Positions 40,847-48,968 of a stretch of 64,000 nucleotides of DNA are shown piece after piece. Numbering within the stretch: position 1 is the first letter of the stretch; each line of letters starts with the position of its first letter. A program made the position numbers and the translations under genes. Source of the DNA: Spirosoma arboris (lineage in GTDB: Bacteria > Bacteroidota > Bacteroidia > Cytophagales > Spirosomataceae); contig NZ_WPIN01000012.1 in NCBI RefSeq assembly GCF_009754945.1, positions 186,001 to 250,000 of the forward strand. The letters run 5' to 3'. The notes under the pieces were generated by a model. The model saw only the letters and a list, made by a program, of their open reading frames with translations, did not search any database and was not told the DNA's origin.

Positions 40847-43489
40847 CTATTCCGATCGTAAGGATTTAACTGGGTTCATTAAAGCTGCTTTCACACTCTG
40901 GAAACTTACGGTTAGTAAGGCAATACCGACAGCCAGCAGGCCCGCCAGACCGAGCATCCACCATTCCACATCAATCCTGTAGGCAAAATCCTGCAGCCAT
41001 TGATTCATGGCATACCAGGCAAGAGGACAGGCAATAAGAATCGCTAGTACTACCAGTTTCACAAAATCTTTAATGAGCAATTGTGTAATGCCCGGTACAG
41101 AGGCTCCCATAACTTTTCGAATGCCAATCTCTTTTGTGCGTCGCTCAATTACAAAGGCAGACAGCGCAAACAATCCCAGGCTGGCAATGACAACAGCTAA
41201 CAGGGCAAATACAGAAAACAGCTGTTGTGTGCGTTGCTCACTGGCATAAAAGGTCGCGAATCGATCATCAAGAAAATGATATTCAAGCGGACCATTTGGA
41301 CTAAAGGCATCCCATTGATTTTTTAAGTCGTCAAGAAAACCAGCGACATCAGTGGTTTTAATTTTTATAACGATGCCTCCAAAATTATTGCCCATCAGCA
41401 TCATGAGTGGGGCAACCTTTTGTTTTACAGAAACGTAGTTAAAATCCTTAACGACACCTATAACTTTATATTCATGCTGACCCGATCTAACAATTGATTT
41501 GCCCACAGGATTTGTCCCACTCCACCCTAATTCGCTAACGGCAGACTCATTAAGAATTACCCCAGAAATAGAATCAGTTGGAAAATCTCTGGAGAAATTC
41601 CGTCCCTGTAGCATCTGTATTCCCAACGTTCGTAGGTAAGCATAATCTACATGAAAAATATTCATATGGATTTCGGTTCCATTCGAGGTTTCATTTTTAG
41701 GATATACCTGCGTTCCATCCATCATTTCGCCACCCGGAAAATATCTTGAATTAGTGGCTGTCAGCACACGGCTATTTTGCAAAAGCTGATCCTTAAAAGC
41801 AAGTTGATTATTGCCCAACAAACGTGTGTCGGGCAGGGCTATAACCTGATCTTTATCGTATCCCAGCTTTTTAGTCTGCATGTATTGCAGTTGCTTATAC
41901 ACAACAATCGTAGCAATAATTAAAATAGTAGAGATAGAAAACTGGAATACGATTAAACCATTATGTAATGGTTTCTTTTGAGGGCTTTTTGTAAACAGTG
42001 ATCCTTTTAATGTTTTAATAATCGTAAAAGAGGACAAGAAAAAAGCGGGATAAATACCAGCTACTATTCCAGATAAGAAACTGACCACAAACACGGTAAG
42101 TACAGATTGATACTTCAGAAAAAAGGCGAAGCTGATCGTCCTGTCTGCAATCTGATTAAAATAAGGTAAGAATAAGAGAGTGAGGATATAAGCGAATAGC
42201 ATCGAGAAAAAAGTGAGCAATACCGACTCCGTAAGGAACTGAACGATCAATTGATTTTTTATTGATCCCATTACTTTACGAACCCCTACTTCTCTTGCGC
42301 GCTTTACTGCCTGGGCAGTAGAAAGATTAGTAAAATTAACGCAGGCTAACAGCAGGATAAACAGCGCTAAGATTGAGAAAATATAAACGTATTTTATGTC
42401 ACCATTAGGTTCCAATTCATATTTGCTATTTGAATACAGATGAATATCTGTAAGCGGTTGCAATAGAAAACGAAAGGTATCTACTGATTTCTGGGCTTCG
42501 GCCAAACTTACTCCCATATCGCGCTGCACTTCTGGAACTACATATTTTGCTACGAGTTGTGGAAATTTTGCTTCCAGCTTTTTAGGGTCAGCTTTATCAT
42601 TTAATTCCAGATACGTATAAAAACCAATGTTGCTCCAGGTTGGATTCGTGATATGGCGCGTTGATAAACTCAAAAATGCATCATAATGAAAATGTGAATT
42701 ATCGGGTACTTTTTCGATTATACCCGTCACTTTATACGCTGTTCGCTGAGTGCCAATCGCTACTGATTTTCCGATCGGATCTTCAGTACCAAAATATTTT
42801 TCAGCAAATGCTTTTGAGAGAACAATACTGTTGGGGGCCAAAAGAGCATCTGTGGCATTGCCTTCAATGAGCGGAATAGAAAATAGTTGTAGGAAATTTG
42901 GGTCCGCAAAAGCGATATGTGCTTCTTTAAATTGCTTCTCTTTATATTGGACATAATCACTGACAGGTAAAAGTCGTACAGATGCTTTCACTTCGGGAAA
43001 CGCATTTTTAATTCCTTCCCCAACTCCTGTATCTACATTCGGATAAACAGCAACATCGCCATTCCCAATAAGGGATACATTTAATCGATATATATTTTTG
43101 GCATTCGCAGGATACGTATCATAACTCAGTTCAGTATAAACAAACACCGAAATCAGCATAAAGCTGGCAAGGCCGATAGCCAATCCGAAAATGTTTATAA
43201 ACGAAAACGTTTTATTAGTGCGCAGGTTACGCCAGGCAATTTTGAAATAATTTCGTAGCATATCAGTAAGTATTGGAGTAGAATACATTTCAACCGTTGG
43301 TTGTCGTCTAATCATCGAAGGCCGCATATAAACCAGCACCTCCCGCCAGTAACGTCGTCGGGCTTTGGCTTCACCCCACTGCTGTTCCCAGAGTGCAAAT
43401 CGCTCATGCAAATCGCCCAGCACTTCCTCACGCAAATGAGGAGCGCAGAACCAGTTGAGCAGGCGATCAGCTAAAAAAGGCGGCTTCAT
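40847..43489 (-). CDS. P7: prefix-domain FtsX permease with two modules, AT-rich core
   Basis: 880 aa from MKPPFLADRLL; the upstream MNRPSITPDRDG codons are encoded by the junction hairpin and are rejected. The prefix has FALWEQQWGEAKARRRYW, linker STPILTD and Met77. TM1 is NIFGLAIGLASFMLISVFVYTELSYDTY. Coupling motifs are REVGVRKVMGS and KEIGIRKVMGA; it ends PVKSLRSE. DNA in the middle is AT-rich (18 G/C of 60 at 42001, 19 of 60 at 42421) while both ends are not (32 of 60 at 43381, 35 of 60 at 40921). This points to a foreign or older core with ends resembling the rest of the array. Confidence 0.92.
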   Translation of the reverse strand: MKPPFLADRLLNWFCAPHLREEVLGDLHERFALWEQQWGEAKARRRYWREVLVYMRPSMIRRQPTVEMYSTPILTDMLRNYFKIAWRNLRTNKTFSFINIFGLAIGLASFMLISVFVYTELSYDTYPANAKNIYRLNVSLIGNGDVAVYPNVDTGVGEGIKNAFPEVKASVRLLPVSDYVQYKEKQFKEAHIAFADPNFLQLFSIPLIEGNATDALLAPNSIVLSKAFAEKYFGTEDPIGKSVAIGTQRTAYKVTGIIEKVPDNSHFHYDAFLSLSTRHITNPTWSNIGFYTYLELNDKADPKKLEAKFPQLVAKYVVPEVQRDMGVSLAEAQKSVDTFRFLLQPLTDIHLYSNSKYELEPNGDIKYVYIFSILALFILLLACVNFTNLSTAQAVKRAREVGVRKVMGSIKNQLIVQFLTESVLLTFFSMLFAYILTLLFLPYFNQIADRTISFAFFLKYQSVLTVFVVSFLSGIVAGIYPAFFLSSFTIIKTLKGSLFTKSPQKKPLHNGLIVFQFSISTILIIATIVVYKQLQYMQTKKLGYDKDQVIALPDTRLLGNNQLAFKDQLLQNSRVLTATNSRYFPGGEMMDGTQVYPKNETSNGTEIHMNIFHVDYAYLRTLGIQMLQGRNFSRDFPTDSISGVILNESAVSELGWSGTNPVGKSIVRSGQHEYKVIGVVKDFNYVSVKQKVAPLMMLMGNNFGGIVIKIKTTDVAGFLDDLKNQWDAFSPNGPLEYHFLDDRFATFYASEQRTQQLFSVFALLAVVIASLGLFALSAFVIERRTKEIGIRKVMGASVPGITQLLIKDFVKLVVLAILIACPLAWYAMNQWLQDFAYRIDVEWWMLGLAGLLAVGIALLTVSFQSVKAALMNPVKSLRSE

Positions 43490-43491
43490 AA

Positions 43492-43561
43492 TGTAGTACC
43501 GACCGTCCCGGTCGGGCGTAATACTAGGTCTATTCACCCGACCGGGACGGTCGGCGTTACA
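43492..43561. repeat. hairpin, CCGACCG family (copy 2), P8/P7 junction
   Basis: 25-bp arms (43492-43516, 43537-43561) carry CCGACCGTCCCGGTCGGG. The 20-nt loop (43517-43536) is identical to the loop of copy 3 at 48923-48942. Confidence 0.8.
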
Positions 43562-43562
43562 A

Positions 43563-46181
43563 TTATTCCGACCGTAAGGATTTCACCGGATTCATCAACG
43601 CTGCTTTCACACTCTGGAAGCTCACCGTCAGCAGCGCAATCACGATGGCTAGCAAACCCGCCAGAGCAAAAATCCACCAGGATAGTTCTTCTTTATAGGC
43701 GAACCCCTGCAACCATTTAGTCATGGCATACCAAGCTAATGGTGAGGCAATTACAATGGCCACCACGACTAGTTTCAGGAAATCATTGGACAGTAAACCG
43801 ACAATACTGAATACCGACGCGCCTAACACCTTCCGCACACCAATCTCTTTGGTACGCTGTTCGGCCGTAAACGAAGCCAGTCCGAACAAGCCCAGACAGG
43901 CAATGAAAATGGCCAGAAAGGCGAAGTAATTGACCAGTTCGCCAACAACCTGCTCACTTTTATACATGTTCTGATATTCCTGATCGGCAAAGAAGTACGT
44001 AAAGGGAGATGTTGGATTAAGTTGCTTGCAAATCGCTTCCAGACTTGCCAGTGCCTCTTTCGTCTGACCGGGTTGGGTACGTATCAGGAGATTCCCATAC
44101 AGATCCGTTTCATTCAACCGGATAATCAACGGCTGAATGGGGTCATGTAACGATTGAAAGTGAAAGTCCTGGACAACGCCGATGATTGTACCCTGCTTTC
44201 CCCAGAACGTTAGCGATTGTCCAATAGGATTTTTATAGCCAATTCGACGGGCTGCCTGTTCATTAATAATGTATGCGGCCGAATCGGTAGCATAGGCCCG
44301 TGAGAAATCACGACCAGCCAATAGCCTGGTCTTCAAGACCTTCTCCATATCATACCCAACACCTGTGTGGGAAAATTGAATTTTGATAGTCGGATCTTTC
44401 CCAGTCCAGTCTGCGTCCCCCGTGCTTTGTGCAATGAAGGTAGGTTTCATATCCATGTGGCTAATCGATTGAATCCCCGGCATAGTCATCAGCTCTTGCT
44501 TTAGTACCGTGTATTTCTTCGACAATCCACCTTCCAGCGGAATATAGATCAGATTCTCCCGATCGAAGCCCAGGTTTGTCGTTTGAATGAAGTTGACCTG
44601 ACGGTACACGACAAACGTTCCTATGATGAGTAGCATTGAAATTACAAACTGAACCACCACCAGCCCCTGTCGGAAGCGAGTAGCACCCGGTCGAAACTTC
44701 AGCGCGCCCTTTAATACCCGAACAGGTTGTAGTGAGGAGAGAAACAAGGCAGGATAGCTACCTGCAAGAATTCCTGTGATGGCGACTATGCCCACTAAGG
44801 CCAGCACAAAATTCAGTTCGCCAAACGGCATGGCGATTGCTTTCCCTGTTAGTTCATTAAAGCCAGGGAGCAGCAATGCAATCAATAATAGGGCTACTAC
44901 GACGGCTATAAACGTCAATAACATAGCTTCGCCAATAAACTGGGCAATCAATCGCGACCGCTCGGCTCCTACCACCTTGCGGATACCCACTTCCTTGGCC
45001 CGTTTCGCCGAGCGGGCCGTTGCCAAATTCATGAAGTTGATGCAGGCAATCAGTAGGATAAACACGGCTACGATACTGAACAACCGAACATATCCAATGC
45101 GCCCGCCAGCGATTTCGCCGTTTTCGGTTTCCGAATGCAGATAGACATCTTCAAAAGGTTGTATGAACAATTCAATATTATAACTGGCCAGATTTTTAGG
45201 ATCAATCTCTTTATTATAGCCCCAGAGAAAGTTCTTGATTTTAGCCTGAAAAGCAGCTAGATCTGTATCAGGCCGCAATTGTAGAAACGTTCTGGGTCCC
45301 TGATTTCCCCAATCTTTGGCCCAGCCATTGCGCTTCTCGAAATCGACCCAGGGAAGCAGGAAATCATATTGATCATTTGTATTCTGAGGTAGATTCTCAA
45401 AAACTGCCGTCACCTGATAAGCTTCATTATGATCAATCTGAATAGCCTTACCGATAGCTGCCTGCGGGCTATCAAAGTAGTTTTCGGCTAATTTCCGGGA
45501 AATAGCCAGGCTGTTAGGTGTTTTTAGCGCCGTTTCGGGCGTACCAGCCACTAGCGGTACGCTGAACATCTTGAACCAGTCAGCACCTGCCCAGTTGCCT
45601 TTCTCCTTATTCACTTTATTATTGACAGAGAATGTCAAACTGCCCCCCCAAGCGAAACCAGCGGCTCGAACCACTTCCGGAAATTTCTTCGGCAGTTCCA
45701 TCGAAATCGGCCAGGGCGTACCGGGGCCTGCTGTGCGTTTGCCGTCACTAAACTTCCGCTCCATCAGTCGATACAACTGCGGTCCATTGGCATGGTAACG
45801 ATCCACGCTGAGTTCATCTCGAACCCACAAGAAAATCAGCAGGCTACAGGTCAGGCCCAACGCCAGACCCAGAATATTAATGGCCGAAAAGGATTTATTC
45901 TGCCAGAAATTTCGAAAAGCGATTTTGAAATAGTTACGTAGCATATCGGGGCCTAGTAAAAAATGGATTGAGTATTCATTATCAGTAGGTTGTCGTCTAA
46001 TCATCGAAGGCCGCACATACGCCAGTACTTCCCGCCAGTAGCGCCATCGTGCACGAGCCTCTCCTACTCGCTCCACGCGCAACGCATAACGTTCGTGCAA
46101 ATCGCCCAGCACTTCCTCACGCAAATGAGGAGCGCAGAACCAATTGAGCAGGCGATCAGCTAAGCGAGGTGGTTGGTTCAT
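43563..46181 (-). CDS. P8: prefix-domain FtsX permease with two modules, close to P2
   Basis: 872 aa from MNQPPRLADRLL (four upstream codons rejected). The prefix has RVERVGEARARWRYW; the linker SIHFLLGPD leads to Met80. TM1 NILGLALGLTCSLLIFLWVRDELSVDRYHANGPQLYR matches P2. Coupling motifs KEVGIRKVVGA and KEIGVRKVLGA are identical to P2, as is most of FtsX domain 2. It ends PVKSLRSE. P2 and P8 form one sub-family that is not adjacent, so the array has been rearranged or expanded by more than local duplication. The gap to P9 is 71 bp. Confidence 0.93.
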   Translation of the reverse strand: MNQPPRLADRLLNWFCAPHLREEVLGDLHERYALRVERVGEARARWRYWREVLAYVRPSMIRRQPTDNEYSIHFLLGPDMLRNYFKIAFRNFWQNKSFSAINILGLALGLTCSLLIFLWVRDELSVDRYHANGPQLYRLMERKFSDGKRTAGPGTPWPISMELPKKFPEVVRAAGFAWGGSLTFSVNNKVNKEKGNWAGADWFKMFSVPLVAGTPETALKTPNSLAISRKLAENYFDSPQAAIGKAIQIDHNEAYQVTAVFENLPQNTNDQYDFLLPWVDFEKRNGWAKDWGNQGPRTFLQLRPDTDLAAFQAKIKNFLWGYNKEIDPKNLASYNIELFIQPFEDVYLHSETENGEIAGGRIGYVRLFSIVAVFILLIACINFMNLATARSAKRAKEVGIRKVVGAERSRLIAQFIGEAMLLTFIAVVVALLLIALLLPGFNELTGKAIAMPFGELNFVLALVGIVAITGILAGSYPALFLSSLQPVRVLKGALKFRPGATRFRQGLVVVQFVISMLLIIGTFVVYRQVNFIQTTNLGFDRENLIYIPLEGGLSKKYTVLKQELMTMPGIQSISHMDMKPTFIAQSTGDADWTGKDPTIKIQFSHTGVGYDMEKVLKTRLLAGRDFSRAYATDSAAYIINEQAARRIGYKNPIGQSLTFWGKQGTIIGVVQDFHFQSLHDPIQPLIIRLNETDLYGNLLIRTQPGQTKEALASLEAICKQLNPTSPFTYFFADQEYQNMYKSEQVVGELVNYFAFLAIFIACLGLFGLASFTAEQRTKEIGVRKVLGASVFSIVGLLSNDFLKLVVVAIVIASPLAWYAMTKWLQGFAYKEELSWWIFALAGLLAIVIALLTVSFQSVKAALMNPVKSLRSE

Positions 46182-46182
46182 T

Positions 46183-46253
46183 GCGTGGAGCAAGGGGCGG
46201 GGTGCAGGGGCACAGGGCCAGATTTTCCCGGCTCCGTGCTCCTTGCTCCACGC
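46183..46253. repeat. hairpin, GTGGAGCA family (copy 4), P9/P8 junction
   Basis: Perfect 13-bp arms GCGTGGAGCAAGG (46183-46195) and CCTTGCTCCACGC (46241-46253), with an inner GC-rich stem. The right arm reaches the P9 stop codon. Confidence 0.75.
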
Positions 46254-48895
46254 TATTCCGAACGAAGTGAAGTAACTGGATTAAGCAAAGCCGCTTTTAT
46301 ACTTTGGAAACTGATGGTTAGTAAGGTGATCGCCAGGGCACTTGCACCCGAGGCTGCAAAAATCCACCACGACAACTCCGTTCGATACGTGAAATTCTGT
46401 AGCCAGGTATCCAGCGCGTAGTAAGCAATGGGCGAAGCGATAGCAAAAGCGATGATGACTAACAGGACGAAATCTTTCGAAAGCAATCCCCACATGTCCA
46501 GCACCGAAGCGCCAAGCACTTTACGGATACCAATTTCTTTGGTGCGTTGCTCGGCCATAAAAGAAGCCAGTCCAAACAAGCCCAGACAGGATATGAAAAT
46601 GGCAAGGATGGTGAACACGAAAGCCAGATCACTAATTCGCTCTTCTTTAGCAAACTTCCGGGCATACTCCTGATCCGCAAACTTATAATCGAAAGGGGCC
46701 GAAGGAACAAGTTTCTTAAAGACAGCTTCCAGGTTGGGGAGTGCCTCTGCTACGCTTACGTTCGGATTCAATCGGATATTGATCCAGTCATAGGCATTCT
46801 CCAGAAAGAAAACAGTGGGTATCGTCGGCTCGTAAGGCGATAGGGCTACCATGTCTTTTACGACGCCCAGAATGGTGTAGGCTTTCGGCTTACGCCATTC
46901 TGGACCCCAGGTAATCGTCTCGCCAACCGGATTTTGCAGTCTCATTAATTTGGCAAATGATTCGTTGACAATGAAACCCGCAGAATCACTGGCGAATGCT
47001 CTGGTAAAGTCTCTGCCTGCGGCAAATTGCCAGCCCACCGTTTTACCATACTCTGTGCTAACCGGCAAGGTACCGCATCCGTTAGGGCAGGCTATATCTG
47101 TGCCTTTTCGGGAAAATCCACCATTCCACATGGTGATGTTCGTTACCGCACTCCGCGATTCGGCCACTTCATCTACATAGCCTGTTTTCTTCAATTCATA
47201 CCTGAGCAGCTCAATTTTACCCTTGAAATCGGCTGTTTGTTCCTTAATCATCAGCAGCCCTTCCCGGCTATAGCCAATCGGGCGATTTTTAGCGTACTGA
47301 ATTTGTCGGTACACGATTAACGTACTAATAATCAGGGTAACTGAAACCGTAAACTGGACGACGACCAATACTTTTCGGGGCATTGACGCCAACCGACCAG
47401 TGCCCAACGCGCCCAGTCCCGAAGTGCCTTTCAGTACCTTGATCGGCTGAAAAGAGGACAAATAAAGAGCCGGATAACTTCCTGCTAAAAAGCCGGTTAG
47501 TAGAATAAACCCAAGGATGACCAACCAGAAATACAGGCTGGTTGTGGGAAACACTAGCTGCTTGGCGGCTATATCGTTAAACCAGGGCAATGCCACATTT
47601 ACCAGGAGTAGCGTGACAATAAACGCGATGGTAATGATCAAAAAAGACTCACTAAAAAACTGACTAACCAACTGAGTACGTAACGAACCTACCGCCTTCC
47701 GAATCCCGACTTCCTTCGCTCGTTTCGCCGACCGGGCCGTCGATAAATTCATAAAGTTGATACAGGCCAGCAGCAGAACAAACGCCCCGATCAGGCCAAT
47801 CAGCCAGACCATCTGTACAGGCCCCAGATCATCGACGTAAAAATTGCCATACAAATGCCATCGACTCATAGGGAGCAGGCTTATTTGCGGATGACTGGCC
47901 AACTGATCCTTAACTCGGGCTTTGTCAAGTTTTTTAAGGTTGTTGAGTTCGATATCTTTAATGGCAATCGAAACCTGGTTAATATCGGTTTGCGGCTGAA
48001 GCTGAACATAGATCGAGAGAAACCAGTTGTTCCATTGCTGCTCCTTTACCCAGGGATTGACCGAAGTCCACAAATCGAAAGGGGCAAAAAAATTCACCTC
48101 ATGGAATTCGGTGTTGTGGGGCAAGTCTTCATAAACACCGGTCACCTTCGCATCCATATTACCGTTAATCTTCACGAGCTTATTCAGTGGATCTGTAGTG
48201 CCGAAGATCGCCTTAGCCGTCGAGGCCGATAATAAGATGGAATGTGGATCGTTCAGCCCTGCCCAACTGCCTTTGAGCATGTGCAGCGAAAGCATGTCTG
48301 GAACTCCACTTTCAATGAATTGTCCTTTCTGGCTAATTTTTATTTCGTCCGTAGCCAGAATATAGTCTTCGGCTTCCCTGGCTATCAAAATGTGTTTGAA
48401 GTAGTCTGAGTAATTCGCTTTCAGTTCAGTTGCCAGCGGATAAGGCAATGTGGCATTCGAATATCGTTTCCCATCTTGCCGACCTAGCTCCCTGACCTGG
48501 GCAATGCGGTCGTAGTTTTTGTGATAGGTATTAAAGGAAAGTTCATCCCACACCCACAATCCATTTAGCATCGCAACGGCCATACCAATAGCCAACCCGC
48601 CAATATTAATAAAGGAGTACGCCTTGTTTCTGGCAAGATTGCGAAAAGCGATTTTTAGATAATTGCGCAGCATTGTTGTATTGGTTGGATTTGGGTACAC
48701 ACTAGATTGTCGTCTAATAATCGAGGGCCGTACATAGGCCAGCACTTCGCGCCAGTAGCGTCGTCGGGCTTTGGCTTCGCCCACCTGCGCTACCCGTAAG
48801 GCATACCGTTCATGCAAATCGCCTAGCACCTCTTCCCGCAGATGTGGAGCGCAGAACCAGTTGAGCAGGCAGTCAGCTAAAAAAGGCGGCTTCAT
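46253..48895 (-). CDS. P9: prefix-domain FtsX permease with two modules
   Basis: 880 aa from MKPPFLADCLL; the upstream MNRPSITPDRDG codons, shared with P7, come from the CCGACCG hairpin. The prefix has RVAQVGEAKARRRYW, linker YPNPTNTT and Met75. TM1 carries an Asn (MAVAMLNGLWVWDELSF). Coupling motifs are KEVGIRKAVGS and KEIGIRKVLGA. There is a glycine-rich insert between modules (GTSGLGALGTGRLASMPRK), and two Cys in the second PCD (DIACPNGCGTLP) that P1, P4, P5 and P10 lack and that could form a disulfide in the periplasm. It ends PVTSLRSE. The gap to P10 is 73 bp. Confidence 0.93.
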   Translation of the reverse strand: MKPPFLADCLLNWFCAPHLREEVLGDLHERYALRVAQVGEAKARRRYWREVLAYVRPSIIRRQSSVYPNPTNTTMLRNYLKIAFRNLARNKAYSFINIGGLAIGMAVAMLNGLWVWDELSFNTYHKNYDRIAQVRELGRQDGKRYSNATLPYPLATELKANYSDYFKHILIAREAEDYILATDEIKISQKGQFIESGVPDMLSLHMLKGSWAGLNDPHSILLSASTAKAIFGTTDPLNKLVKINGNMDAKVTGVYEDLPHNTEFHEVNFFAPFDLWTSVNPWVKEQQWNNWFLSIYVQLQPQTDINQVSIAIKDIELNNLKKLDKARVKDQLASHPQISLLPMSRWHLYGNFYVDDLGPVQMVWLIGLIGAFVLLLACINFMNLSTARSAKRAKEVGIRKAVGSLRTQLVSQFFSESFLIITIAFIVTLLLVNVALPWFNDIAAKQLVFPTTSLYFWLVILGFILLTGFLAGSYPALYLSSFQPIKVLKGTSGLGALGTGRLASMPRKVLVVVQFTVSVTLIISTLIVYRQIQYAKNRPIGYSREGLLMIKEQTADFKGKIELLRYELKKTGYVDEVAESRSAVTNITMWNGGFSRKGTDIACPNGCGTLPVSTEYGKTVGWQFAAGRDFTRAFASDSAGFIVNESFAKLMRLQNPVGETITWGPEWRKPKAYTILGVVKDMVALSPYEPTIPTVFFLENAYDWINIRLNPNVSVAEALPNLEAVFKKLVPSAPFDYKFADQEYARKFAKEERISDLAFVFTILAIFISCLGLFGLASFMAEQRTKEIGIRKVLGASVLDMWGLLSKDFVLLVIIAFAIASPIAYYALDTWLQNFTYRTELSWWIFAASGASALAITLLTISFQSIKAALLNPVTSLRSE

Positions 48896-48897
48896 AA

Positions 48898-48967
48898 TGT
48901 AGTGCCGACCGTCGCGGTCGGGCGTAATACTAGGTCTATTCACCCAACCGTCCCGGTCGGCACTACA
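48898..48967. repeat. hairpin, CCGACCG family (copy 3), P10/P9 junction
   Basis: 25-bp arms (48898-48922 and 48943-48967) with a few mismatches. The loop is identical to that at the P8/P7 junction. It begins 3 bp from the P9 start and ends just before the P10 stop. Confidence 0.78.
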
Positions 48968-48968
48968 A

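Noticed and set aside
43490..43537. MNRPSITPDRDG extension of P7 (also P9 at 48896-48943)
   Set aside because: Encoded by the CCGACCG hairpin; the family begins at MKPPFLADRLL.
24684..48967. Junction hairpins as a CRISPR array or riboswitches
   Set aside because: No regular repeat-spacer structure and no cas genes; stems are simple inverted repeats of several families without a conserved aptamer-like core.
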